Counted from the stretch's first letter, positions 38,210 to 46,943 are shown. The stretch is 55,525 nucleotides of DNA from Balneolaceae bacterium (GCA_020832285.1 JAFIFB010000012.1:1-55525); one strand, 5' to 3'. The notes: generated by a model not told the origin, from the letters alone. A program made the numbers and translations.

Positions 38210-38398
38210 GCTAAGGCATGGAATGAAGACTGTTCAGCTTCTCTCCCATTTTCCACCTTTGGGCAGGAAACTTGAAAACCGTAAAGAACGATTTTTATTA
38301 AAGATCACTTTCAGATTTTTTATATGGATGAATCAGACTCTATCAAGATTCTGCATATCTGGGACACCCGGAGAGATCCAATGGATTTCCCACTTTAG
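38210..38398 (+). pseudogene. frameshifted RelE/ParE family toxin remnant
   Basis: Two frames must be joined. From 38223 one reads SHFPPLGRKLENRKERFLLK; after about 38308 (a T/A-rich run) the +1 frame continues KDHFQIFYMDESDSIKILH then IWDTRRDPMDF and TAG at 38396. Together they match the C-terminal two thirds of RelE/ParE toxins (LxNRxxRFxLKDHFxIFY...IxIxRIWDTRRxP). The N-terminal third and the antitoxin are absent. It follows the nuclease gene by a few bases. Confidence 0.7.
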
Positions 38399-38443
38399 AA
38401 TTCAAAAACTGAATACTAATTTCATGACAAAATAAATACGACG

Positions 38444-38665
38444 TGCATACTGTGCCTGGCCATTCTTTTTCAGCGGTATGTGATATGTGAAATATGCATG
38501 TTCCAAACGCGGATCAATTCATTTACCCGGGGCTTTTAACGGTGGTGTTTATCCGGTGGGCTATGCATTTTGCCGGAAGCGATTACAGGTCAAATTGCAC
38601 ACAAAGACAATTTGAATTATTATGTGGGTGATTTGTCTGTGGAGATGATTCAGGGCAAATATATG
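38444..38665 (+). repeat. island direct repeat, copy B
   Basis: Same orientation as copy A (34422-34650), about 88% identical by eye over roughly 185 bp. Its small frame is longer (38494-38631, 45 aa, MHVPNADQFIYPGLL...). A different frame at the right end reads VGDLSVEMIQGKYM, possibly the tail of an ancestral gene. The two copies bracket 3.8 kb containing the RelB/YafQ, MazEF and nuclease genes. Confidence 0.75.
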
Positions 38666-38702
38666 TTAATTGTCATCACAAATACCAAGTCTTGAGTAGA
38701 CA

Positions 38703-39107
38703 TTACGAATCATTTATATCAAAGAATTCAGATATAGTTTTGATCTCGGTATTTTCTATTACTTTCAATACCAATAAATCTTTGTCTCCTGTCAACAAGA
38801 AGTCAGCTTTACCATCAATTGCCAGCGACAGTAAAAAGTTATCTTTTGGATCCCGGCATTCTGATATTTCTGACGTTACATTCACAAATTCTGCGACTTC
38901 ATCAATCGTCTCCAAAAGATCATCTAATTCATCTCTTGAAATATATTTTCTGAGTTTTGGACGTTTAGCAACAGCTACAAATTCCTCTATAAGTTCCTGG
39001 CTGAATAGAAGTTTACATTTCTGATTAAGCAGTAATTCATCGAGTTTCTCATATTTACTGCTAATCAGAAAACTAATCCAAAGATTTGTATCGAGAATGA
39101 GACGCAT
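38703..39107 (-). CDS. PIN-domain toxin (putative toxin component of COG1569 type)
   Basis: 134 aa. The PIN RNase fold shows LILDTNLWISFL (first Asp), ELIEEF (Glu), CRDPKDNFLLSLAI (Asp pair) and ADFLLTGDKDLL (last Asp). The pattern CRDPKDN...LA...A.FL.TGD.DLL is that of the 'putative toxin, PIN family'. It would cleave RNA and be silenced by the product of the gene 2 bp upstream. It is on the opposite strand to the other island toxins. Confidence 0.92.
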   Translation of the reverse strand: MRLILDTNLWISFLISSKYEKLDELLLNQKCKLLFSQELIEEFVAVAKRPKLRKYISRDELDDLLETIDEVAEFVNVTSEISECRDPKDNFLLSLAIDGKADFLLTGDKDLLVLKVIENTEIKTISEFFDINDS

Positions 39108-39109
39108 TC

Positions 39110-39322
39110 TTATTTCTTAGTTCGCCTTGAACGAACAACTTCTACTTCGCCAGCGATCTCTTCAGGACTTGGTCCAGCTTCAGATTTGGATCGGATTCTT
39201 TTCAATACTTCAGAAAATTCACTCTTTGTTGATTTACGAATAGCAATGAGATCTAAATCAGCCAGGTCTTTAAGCAGTTTTCTGGCTTTTGGATTTAGTA
39301 TGTCTACTTTAACTGTTTCCAT
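39110..39322 (-). CDS. antitoxin partner of the PIN toxin
   Basis: 70 aa, METVKVDILNPKARKLLKDLADLDLI, then IAIRKS and a basic end (VRSRRTKK). Short proteins of this form, with 'LNPKA.KLL..L..L.LI', precede PIN toxin genes in many Bacteroidota. It ends 2 bp before the toxin start, so the pair is one operon with antitoxin first. The identification rests on size, position and the N-terminal pattern. Confidence 0.82.
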   Translation of the reverse strand: METVKVDILNPKARKLLKDLADLDLIAIRKSTKSEFSEVLKRIRSKSEAGPSPEEIAGEVEVVRSRRTKK

Positions 39323-39493
39323 GATTTAATGTACAAAATTGGTCTTGATTCGGAAAGTATGAAGTAATTCTTACAATCATAATTAACGAATAAATAGAAA
39401 TCAAGTTGTCTCAAATATCAAGGAATGCCAATTAACAAGCACCTCAAATTCACAGTTCATTGACAGAAGACAGGTTTTCGGTTACTTTTAAAT

Positions 39494-39967
39494 ATGAAAC
39501 CTAAAATCTATATCGAAACATCTGTTATCAGCTACTTGACAAGCCGTACCTCCCGTGATCTTGTTACTGCTGCCCGTCAGCAATTGACAACGGATTGGTG
39601 GGAATCCAAAAAATCGCAGTACAAGCTGTTTGTGTCACAACCGGTAATTTCAGAAGCATCTGATGGAGATCAACAGGCAGCCAAAAAAAGAAATTACCGT
39701 TTTGAAAAAACTGCCTTTATTGGAAGTAACGAATGAATCTGTTGAATTCGCAAAATTTCTGGTTTCGGAAACGCCATTCCCGGAAAATGCTGCAATTGAT
39801 GCTTTGCATATCTCAATAGCTTGTGTTCACCGGATGGATTTCATTTAAACATGGCATTTTTCCCGAAGGGATGGCTTTGCCAAAACACAAAGCTAACGCC
39901 TCTATACGTTCTAAACTTGAAATACTGGCAAGTAGCAAAGAGTTGAAATTACCCGCTGTGTAAACAA
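39494..39967 (+). pseudogene. broken VapC-like PIN-domain gene
   Basis: The first frame (39494-39690) encodes MKPKIYIETSVISYLTSRTS through FVSQPVISEASDGD, the start of a VapC-type PIN protein. Around 39685 the frame shifts by one: KKLPLLEVTNESVEFAKFLV, then FPENAAIDALHISIACVHRMDFI follows to a TAA at 39846. Beyond it, TWHF and later KANASIRSKLEILASSKEL still look like the family's C-terminus (normally ...TWN..HIANA.IR.K...). So a frameshift, a premature stop and a lost middle segment have inactivated it. No antitoxin is found next to it. Confidence 0.75.
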
Positions 39968-39979
39968 ACTTTTATAATC

Positions 39980-40270
39980 ATGACCACTAATGAGGAAACC
40001 AAACGCTACTATAAACTCGAAATAATAGGTAAATCTTCCGATTCAGAAATCTGGATTGGAGATGATATGGGGCATCTTGTTCAAAAAGCAGAAGGAAAAC
40101 TGAACACTGATTTACTTCCAGGTAAATATACAGTGGAGTTTGAATTGGGATCACAGTGTTATCCGATCATATTAAATCATGACACTCAACTAACACAAAA
40201 TGAAATTGAGGCTGGACCAGCTTGTGAACGACCTAAAATAAAATTCGAAAATCAGGAAAAAGATCATTAG
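39980..40270 (+). CDS. unrecognised small beta-rich protein
   Basis: 96 aa with no signal peptide or membrane segment. The visible pattern is YKLEIIGKSSDSEIWIGDDMG, then KLNTDLLPGKYTVEFELGS, with LLPGKYTVEF resembling the 'LxPGxYxVxF' strand of PEGA-like beta domains. The C-terminal third is acidic and proline-containing. I cannot assign a family. It is the last gene of the island, 60 bp before the convergent DUF445 gene. Confidence 0.65.
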   Translation: MTTNEETKRYYKLEIIGKSSDSEIWIGDDMGHLVQKAEGKLNTDLLPGKYTVEFELGSQCYPIILNHDTQLTQNEIEAGPACERPKIKFENQEKDH

Positions 40271-40329
40271 AAAACCTGCCCTTAGAATGCAGTAAACATT
40301 CACACTTTTAACTGACTTTCTGAGAATTA

Positions 40330-41460
40330 TTATCCATATAAAAACCGGTCTGCCAGTGCCACGGTGCCAAATAGAACCGACAGAACCGCCAGGCTCAGTA
40401 AAGGCTCCCAGATTACAAACCCGCCAATGGTGCCCAGTACAGCGCCCAGGTATTGAATGGTTTTAAGCTGTTCGTTGGTAGCGTTGAGGATCATTCGCTC
40501 CAGTTTCTGCTCATCAAATTTTTGAAGGTTCTCCTCCACAAGCGCCTGTACATTCAGTTGATTGATCAGTTTGTACACAGCCTGTGTGAGAATGTCATCA
40601 ATCTTTTCGCTGTTCTCATCAATTCTTCGCGGAAGTTCATCCAGGTAATCTTCGATGAAACCGATGTTTCGTTCTGCAGAAACCGGTACTTTAGCAAGCA
40701 ATTCTTCAATAAACTGCTGAAGTGTCTGCCCGCGAAAAAACGAGTACGTTTTAAGTGCCATTTTTTCGAGGACATTATCTTTAAGGGCATCTTCCAGTTC
40801 TGAGAGCAGATGGGCTGAAATTTTTCGCCTGAACTCCGCGTCCTGAACCAACGAGTTGATGTATTCCAGGATCCACTCCTTTAAATCCCTCCGAAAATCT
40901 TCACGGGCCGTAACCCGGCGGACATGGCGAATCGCCTGGGTCCGATATAGGCTGATTGCCCTCGATTCACTGATTTTCTGCTTGATAAGAGCCGGATTTA
41001 TCAAATCGTCTGATACTGCCCGAGCCAGGCGAAATGCGATTCGGTCTTTATGAGCGGGAATGAGCCCCTGCCCCAGAAGAGGACGTTTTTTGAGCGGCCG
41101 AAACAGCATCGTAATAGCAATCCAGTTCGTAAGAAACCCGATCATACCGCTCACCGAAATAATGCGCAAAATTCCCTCAAAATGAAGCTCCAGCCCAAAA
41201 ACCGAAACGTTGACACCCTCAAAATCCCATAAAAATGAAATCAGAAACAATCCGCCAAGGAGCCAGGGAATGGGTCTGAGAAATTTCAAAATTCGCAATT
41301 TGCCGTTGTGTTGCGGCTGAACAGATCCTTTTTTTCTCTCCTGCCGGTTTCCATCACTACCGAATTCAAGATATGAGGAAATAATCTCACCCAGCCGGGT
41401 AAAATGGTTTTCATCTGCTGCGGACTCTTGTTCTTTCTTTTTTTTCGGATCGGTTATCAT
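40330..41460 (-). CDS. DUF445 family membrane protein
   Basis: 376 aa. Two membrane helices near residues 65-125 surround GFLTNWIAITMLFRPLKKRP and GQGLIPAHKDRIAFRLARAV, the DUF445 signature. A long helical, partly coiled region (about 140-340) follows, with a final membrane helix (about 345-370). Homologues include YheB of Bacillus. Function is unknown, presumably at the cell envelope. Downstream gene of the ybeY-topoisomerase cluster on the same strand, 28 bp behind. Confidence 0.9.
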   Translation of the reverse strand: MITDPKKKKEQESAADENHFTRLGEIISSYLEFGSDGNRQERKKGSVQPQHNGKLRILKFLRPIPWLLGGLFLISFLWDFEGVNVSVFGLELHFEGILRIISVSGMIGFLTNWIAITMLFRPLKKRPLLGQGLIPAHKDRIAFRLARAVSDDLINPALIKQKISESRAISLYRTQAIRHVRRVTAREDFRRDLKEWILEYINSLVQDAEFRRKISAHLLSELEDALKDNVLEKMALKTYSFFRGQTLQQFIEELLAKVPVSAERNIGFIEDYLDELPRRIDENSEKIDDILTQAVYKLINQLNVQALVEENLQKFDEQKLERMILNATNEQLKTIQYLGAVLGTIGGFVIWEPLLSLAVLSVLFGTVALADRFLYG

Positions 41461-41488
41461 TGCTCAGAACAGATTATAATTGGCTCTT

Positions 41489-42856
41489 TTATGACGCAAG
41501 AACGTCCCTGACAGTTTCAGCCTTTAGATTTTCATTCTCGCTCAATTTGCCAAGTTCTGTCAATATTCGCCCGTACGATTCTGCATCATTCAGATGTTTT
41601 AAAATTTCAGCCCCAGGTTTTACAATCTCTCCTTCAATCCGCACCCACTTTTTTTCACTCCACTCATCAAGCTTTTTCCCGAATGATGAAGGCCTGGCTG
41701 TACCGAATCCGTTCATTGTAGTTCCCAGATCACTCAAAGTTATGCAGGGACGCAGAGATGTGGGCACTCTATTCGATTTATCCTCCTTCTCCTCACTATA
41801 AAAATAGACTCCCGGGTTCAGCTCGTTGGTGTATGAGACCTCAAGGGGGACGGGCAGGGTAATACAGCGTATCATGTGGTTGTAAATCCATTCGTAAAGC
41901 TGTCCGGTTGTTCTGGGAAGTTCTCCTTTTATCTTTTCAGGCGAATGGGCAAGATTCAGCGGATGAATGCTTTCATGGGGTAAATCAGGGTCGGCCACTT
42001 CCTGTAAAAAACGAGGCTTGAGCTCACTTACCGGACCGATTTTCATATACTGGCTGCTGATGGTCTCCCAGGTTTCACTGTAAAATGCCCTGGCCGACGT
42101 GCGGGGATAGCTTATGAGTGACTCTTCTGAAAATTGAAGAATAGTCTGAAAAAGCTGCTGAACCAGCAACTGAATTTCCTGATATGTTCCGGCAAGTTTA
42201 TTCTCCATCGCCGGACTGAAAAGATCGTACAAAGCCAGTGGTTTGTACACCGGAATGTGATTTTTGTTTTGTCCCTGCTGAACCGGAATCCATTCATCCT
42301 GTGAGCACCGGAATAGACCGGAACTTTTATAAAGCCTGCCATCCTCATCCAAAAAGTGCAGATACTCATTTGACCATCCGAAAACAGTCGTTAATCCCGC
42401 CAAATCCATCTTAACCTGATTTGAGTTTTTCCATTCTTCTCGGATTAAGAAACGATTTTTAAGGCGGGTTTCAAGGCGGGAAAAATCGATCTGCTGCACT
42501 TCGCTGAGCATGGAAAAAATTCCCTGCCGGCTGATACTTTGCAGCCTGCCCCGCTGAACATCCGGCCTTTTTAAAAACCGGGCGATTGCCCATGCGATAA
42601 AATCACCCGAAGGGTCCTGATCCGTTGCAATCACCACCCGGTTGGCTAACCGTGCCTGTTCTTTCAGTTCGCTGCGAAGTTTTCGTTTTTCCGGATCTGC
42701 CTTTGCCTTTAGTTCATTCTTCTGAGGATCGTAGCCGGGGCGCCAGCAAAAACCTCCTGTTGCCAGAACATACACAGAAGGCGGACATACCTTTTGTATG
42801 ATCCGGGCCATCACCGGAGATTCCACAACCAGCAGTGTATAGACGGATCTGCTCAC
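41489..42856 (-). CDS. miniature, divergent type IA DNA topoisomerase
   Basis: 455 aa, GTG start overlapping the ybeY stop in GTGA. Toprim motifs are VVESPVMARII (E12) and VIATDQDPSGDFIAWAIA (D79, D81). The catalytic block is SLISYPRTSARAF (Y250, R252), then HESIHPL (294-300; canonical HEAIxPT), QLYEWIYNHMI (LYxLIW) and GTARPSSFGKKLDEW (GIGRPSTYA). All type IA landmarks are therefore present in order. The protein is about half the length of TopA and has no zinc-ribbon C-terminus. It may be a specialised topoisomerase working on DNA or RNA; a regular topA must lie elsewhere. Confidence 0.8.
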   Translation of the reverse strand: MSRSVYTLLVVESPVMARIIQKVCPPSVYVLATGGFCWRPGYDPQKNELKAKADPEKRKLRSELKEQARLANRVVIATDQDPSGDFIAWAIARFLKRPDVQRGRLQSISRQGIFSMLSEVQQIDFSRLETRLKNRFLIREEWKNSNQVKMDLAGLTTVFGWSNEYLHFLDEDGRLYKSSGLFRCSQDEWIPVQQGQNKNHIPVYKPLALYDLFSPAMENKLAGTYQEIQLLVQQLFQTILQFSEESLISYPRTSARAFYSETWETISSQYMKIGPVSELKPRFLQEVADPDLPHESIHPLNLAHSPEKIKGELPRTTGQLYEWIYNHMIRCITLPVPLEVSYTNELNPGVYFYSEEKEDKSNRVPTSLRPCITLSDLGTTMNGFGTARPSSFGKKLDEWSEKKWVRIEGEIVKPGAEILKHLNDAESYGRILTELGKLSENENLKAETVRDVLAS

Positions 42857-43344
42857 AATTCACCAATCAGCAGTTCAAGGTAGTAGTTTTCACGTTGTGT
42901 CATCCGGATCATATCTTCTTCGGTTTGATCATCAAACCCTGCAAGATGCAGTAATCCGTGGATAAAAACGCGATAAAACTCTTCGCGGAGAGATGTTTTT
43001 TCTTCATCGCTCTGCTCCTCAATTCTTGGGGCACAGCAAAAAAGTGTTCCTTCAATCTGCTTGTTTGATTTCTCCTCATCATACCGGAAAGTGATAATAT
43101 CAGTCACATAATCGCGATCCAGATGTTCTTTGTTGATGGATATGATTTCGTCCTCATCAACATAGACAAGTTCCAGTTCACTGAATCGTATATTCTCCTC
43201 TTCTTCAACTCTCTGCATCAACTTTTTGAGAGTGGGTTCCAGGACAGGCAGGTGGCACCCGGAAACATTCGTCAGGGTAAAAACAGTACCTTCACCGGCT
43301 TCGGGTATGTCAGGAAAGGTCGTCATCTTCAAAAGAGAAGTCAT
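42853..43344 (-). CDS. ybeY: endoribonuclease YbeY, rRNA maturation factor
   Basis: 163 aa from 43344; an ATG at 43326 would give 157 aa and reduce the overlap with the upstream gene from 35 to 17 bp. SELELVYVDEDEIISINKEHL, DYVTDIITFRYDE and the metal motif FIHGLLHLAGFDDQTEED are the YbeY pattern. The third metal ligand is Asp where proteobacterial enzymes have His, as is usual in Bacteroidota. It processes the 16S rRNA 3' end. Its stop overlaps the topoisomerase start by 4 bp. Confidence 0.93.
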   Translation of the reverse strand: MTSLLKMTTFPDIPEAGEGTVFTLTNVSGCHLPVLEPTLKKLMQRVEEEENIRFSELELVYVDEDEIISINKEHLDRDYVTDIITFRYDEEKSNKQIEGTLFCCAPRIEEQSDEEKTSLREEFYRVFIHGLLHLAGFDDQTEEDMIRMTQRENYYLELLIGEL

Positions 43345-43777
43345 CCGTATCGAGCGTATCGGTGAGTGAAAGGGCTACGCCGCACATCATGACATCTTCG
43401 GGCAGTTTCGTAAAATCTCCGGACAATACCGCATCATCTACATTAGCATAGAGACTGCATCCTGCCCCCTGCTCTATAATCAGCCCGGAAGTGTTTCCTC
43501 CCTGTTTGCCGAAAAACGTAACTTGCTTAAGAAGTTCACTGGCAATAAAAGCCGTGCAGTTGTGAAGCTGCATGAAAGTACTGCCTGAATAGACAGATAC
43601 CATATTCATTCTTCGTCCCTCAATTTCCAGGCCGAGGTGAATTTCAAGGGCGAGCTTTCTCCCATCTTCACTATTTACCATTTCCAGGCGATATACATCA
43701 TCACCCAGTTTTTTCGGTGTACCTTCAAGCACTTTGCCGATGGATAAAATATTCTCTTCAGTAAATTCGTGTATCAT
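43310..43777 (-). CDS. conserved-looking protein of unknown function, first gene of the ybeY cluster
   Basis: 155 aa, no signal peptide or membrane segment. Mixed strands and helices, with RLEMVNSEDGRKLALEIHLGL, YSGSTFMQLHNCTAFIASELL and an acidic end (TDDFSFEDDDLS). I do not recognise the family. It overlaps the start of ybeY by 17-35 bp, so the three genes (this one, ybeY, topoisomerase) are almost surely one transcription unit. Confidence 0.7.
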   Translation of the reverse strand: MIHEFTEENILSIGKVLEGTPKKLGDDVYRLEMVNSEDGRKLALEIHLGLEIEGRRMNMVSVYSGSTFMQLHNCTAFIASELLKQVTFFGKQGGNTSGLIIEQGAGCSLYANVDDAVLSGDFTKLPEDVMMCGVALSLTDTLDTDDFSFEDDDLS

Positions 43778-43907
43778 GGCCGTTCAAGTTGAAGAATAAA
43801 TAACGGCAGGCTTTTAAACCCACCCGTCAGAAGAATTTTTCCAAAACTTCTTAAAGTACAATATACAATCTGTAACATTGATTTTAAATTATTCCTGATC
43901 ACACGTT

Positions 43908-46900
43908 TTAATCGATCAGTCCGAACATACGAATTTGTTCACGGCTTTCTTCGATATCTTCAGGCAGCTCAAGCCTTCCGCCGGTAATTGTTTCTACTTC
44001 AATCCTGAGGTACTCGGCTGTTTCTTCATCCCCGGTTTCGAAAAAGATATTCTGCAAGATGGTGAGTCTGCTTACCGAGAAGCTGAGATCCTGCACCACA
44101 CTATCACGCCTGCTTCTGAGGCGTTGTTGCTGATTTTGCAGTTCCTGAGCCCGGGCGGTTCGTGCACGTGCCCTGGCCTGGCCTATATCATCTCCGAGCC
44201 GGTCGATTCTCTGTTCCAGGTCGTTCAGGTTTTTCATGTCGTACCGAAGTTCATGCTTCAGACGCTGGGAGATAAAAAATGACAGATCATTTGCCCGCTC
44301 TAATTCATCTACCCTCAAAAAACGGAAAGCGTAGAGCACTGGAACAGTCCAGTCGTGTTCGATGGTTCTGAACGGGATCTTATCCTCACCAAACCTGAGC
44401 CAGTAGGCGGCCGATTCGTAATCTCCTTTGTCTATGTATGCATCGGCAAGTTGAGTAAATCCATAACGGTAATTCCCCAGCATTCTTCGAATGTTCTCAT
44501 CGAAATAAACTGTGGGAGAGTTCCACCGCTCGAACCTGAAATTACTGAGCCTTTCGGCATGTACTTCGGCATCCACATAACCGAACGGCCCGCTTGGGCG
44601 CTCTTTCGGCACAACACGAAACGCTTTTCCTTCAAACTGGAAAAAGTTCTCAAGGCCAAGCTGTCCGTCTCTCGAAACGGTGTTTGCAAAATAAATGGGC
44701 CGCAGCCACATATTGTTTTCGAGCAGGTGGATAATCATCTTGTCTTGCGTTTGTAAATAGAAACGCTCGTTCCCCTGGCCATCTCTTCCGGCAGATCGCC
44801 CCTGTACGAACCAGCGCATTTCATCATCCAGCTCCTCAACAGGCATTGAGTAGGGAGTGGCCATCCGGATCTGGTTGTGCAGCATCTCGCTCATTGGAAT
44901 GTCTTCGGGAATACTTCCACCCTGAAAAAACTGGCCGGTGGTGTCTTCAAGCTGTTCAGCCGGCGCTTCAAAAACTGACGTCAGAAAATCCTTACGAACA
45001 GGAATTACATGTTCTCTCGGTTCGTACAGCTCAAGCTGAGCTGTCATCTGGTCGATCTCTTCATCCGTTAGTGATATGGCCAGCGGCAGGGATTCATGGG
45101 TCTGCCGGTCGCGCATTTGCCGGATGTACCAGCCTGTATTTAGAAGACTGAGGTTCACCACACGCACATCGGTACGAACACCTTCTACCTCCTGTAAATA
45201 CCAGAGCGGAAAGGTATCATTATCACCGTTGGTAAATAGAATTGCGTTTGGCTCAACAGAGTTCAGCAGGTTGTAAGCATAGTCTCGTGCCACATAGCGT
45301 TCGCTTCGGTCGTGGCTCGGCCAGTTTTGATGGAGCATCCAGCCAGGCATAGTAAAAAACATGACGGCCAGTGTTCCATAGACAACCGCTTTTTTGTTCC
45401 CAAGTGTATCCCGGATGATTTCGATGATTCCGGTTACCCCAAGCCCAAGCCAGATGGCAAGTGCAAAGAATGAGCCAACATAGGCATAATCCCGTTCTCG
45501 CGGCTCAAAGGGCGTCTGGTTCAGATAAAAGATGATCGCCAGCCCGGTGAGTATAAACAGTGCCAGTACCGAGAGTGCCCTGCGCCAATCATGCCGGAAA
45601 TGAAACATCAACCCGAATAACACCAGGATAAGTGGCAAAAAGTAATAGGCCGAGTTGGCCGGATTGTCTTTATGGCGGGTATCGGTAAAGCCGGAATACC
45701 AGCCCGTATCCTGGATATCAGCTTCACGACCCACATAGTTCCAGAGCAGATATCGCAGGTACATATGGTTGACCTGGTACTCGAGGAAGAATTGGAAATC
45801 GGAATTAAAATTACTGTAATAATCAAGATGGTGCGGCTGGCTGGAGTGCCGGCGGGGAAACATCACTTCCTGAGAGCGGTCGATGGAGCGGGTGTTGTTA
45901 TCAAACGTATGCCCGCGAAGCAGCGGAGAAGTTCCGTATTGATCGCGATTCAGATAGCTCACAAATGCTTCCACTGTAGACGGATCGTTTTCGTCAATTG
46001 GCGGCTCGGCCTGCGAACGGATAATCACCAGGGCGTAACTGGAATAACCGATGATAATCATCATGTAGGCCAGAAAAATCATATTGGCAATACGATGACC
46101 TTTTTTGTGCGTGTAGTAAATACCGAATGCAACTGCAGCTACAAACAGAACAACAAAAGTGATTGGTCCAATGAGTCCGTAGGTCATTCCCCCAATCTGC
46201 CCGGCGAAGGTTGGAATCAGAATGATAGTAACCGGATAGATGGTCAGAAATCCGAGTACCGACACCACCACCATGATCAGGAATGATTGAATCGAAAACT
46301 CAATTTTCTTGAAATAAACAATCATTGCCACGAAGAAAAGTGCAAGCAGGTTCAGCAAGTGAACTCCAATTCCAAGCCCGAAAATGTAAGCGATTAGAAT
46401 AAGCCACCTTTCAGAATAGGGCTGATCGTGATAGGCAGACCACCGGAGAGCCATCCAGACTACCAGGGCGGTAAAAAACATTGAGGAAGCGTACATTTCG
46501 GCTTCAACAGCGTTGAACCACTGGGTGTGAGTAACGGTAAATGCAAGAGCTGCAATCACACCTCCGCCATACATTCCGGCGAGATCCATAAAACTCATCT
46601 CGTCTGCCGGCCCCTTCCACTCCTCAATGAGTCGCACTACAATCAGATAAAGCAGCATGATGGTGAAAGAAGAAGCGACCACACTGATCATATTAATGCT
46701 CAGTGCCACATAATCAGGGGGAATAAACATAGAAACCACACGTCCGACCAGGGCAAAAAAGGGAGATCCGGGCGGATGTGCTACCTGAAGAGTATGAGAA
46801 ATGGCAATATATTCGGCAGGATCCCAAAAGGACGCTGTTGGAGCCACCGTCATAAAATAGATGACAAAAGCGTAAGTAAAACTAATGGTTGCAAAAAAAA

Positions 46901-46943
46901 GATTCCGCGTCTTATGCTGAGCGAAAATTGCAGAAAAATCCAT
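43908..46943 (-). CDS. DUF2723 family membrane protein (putative glycosyltransferase-like)
   Basis: 1011 aa. The N-terminal half has about a dozen membrane helices with the DUF2723 hallmarks: PTASFWDPAEYIAISHTLQVAHPPGSP, THTQWFNAVEAEMYA and later NQTPFEPRERDYAYVGSFFALA. A soluble part follows (NAILFTNGDNDTFPLWYLQ...), ending in a TPR-like and coiled-coil region (ARARARTARAQEL). The family is related to GT-C fold enzymes that use lipid-linked donors and is typical of Bacteroidota. The acceptor is unknown. A single gene flanked by intergenic regions. Confidence 0.93.
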   Translation of the reverse strand: MDFSAIFAQHKTRNLFFATISFTYAFVIYFMTVAPTASFWDPAEYIAISHTLQVAHPPGSPFFALVGRVVSMFIPPDYVALSINMISVVASSFTIMLLYLIVVRLIEEWKGPADEMSFMDLAGMYGGGVIAALAFTVTHTQWFNAVEAEMYASSMFFTALVVWMALRWSAYHDQPYSERWLILIAYIFGLGIGVHLLNLLALFFVAMIVYFKKIEFSIQSFLIMVVVSVLGFLTIYPVTIILIPTFAGQIGGMTYGLIGPITFVVLFVAAVAFGIYYTHKKGHRIANMIFLAYMMIIIGYSSYALVIIRSQAEPPIDENDPSTVEAFVSYLNRDQYGTSPLLRGHTFDNNTRSIDRSQEVMFPRRHSSQPHHLDYYSNFNSDFQFFLEYQVNHMYLRYLLWNYVGREADIQDTGWYSGFTDTRHKDNPANSAYYFLPLILVLFGLMFHFRHDWRRALSVLALFILTGLAIIFYLNQTPFEPRERDYAYVGSFFALAIWLGLGVTGIIEIIRDTLGNKKAVVYGTLAVMFFTMPGWMLHQNWPSHDRSERYVARDYAYNLLNSVEPNAILFTNGDNDTFPLWYLQEVEGVRTDVRVVNLSLLNTGWYIRQMRDRQTHESLPLAISLTDEEIDQMTAQLELYEPREHVIPVRKDFLTSVFEAPAEQLEDTTGQFFQGGSIPEDIPMSEMLHNQIRMATPYSMPVEELDDEMRWFVQGRSAGRDGQGNERFYLQTQDKMIIHLLENNMWLRPIYFANTVSRDGQLGLENFFQFEGKAFRVVPKERPSGPFGYVDAEVHAERLSNFRFERWNSPTVYFDENIRRMLGNYRYGFTQLADAYIDKGDYESAAYWLRFGEDKIPFRTIEHDWTVPVLYAFRFLRVDELERANDLSFFISQRLKHELRYDMKNLNDLEQRIDRLGDDIGQARARARTARAQELQNQQQRLRSRRDSVVQDLSFSVSRLTILQNIFFETGDEETAEYLRIEVETITGGRLELPEDIEESREQIRMFGLID

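Noticed and set aside
38223-38435. 70-aa plus-strand gene as a complete protein
   Set aside because: Only its first half matches the RelE/ParE family; the rest of the match is in the next frame, so it was called a frameshifted pseudogene.
42853-43344. YbeY with a missing metal ligand as an inactive enzyme
   Set aside because: Asp at the third position is, to my knowledge, common in Bacteroidota YbeY, so it is probably a lineage feature and not a loss.
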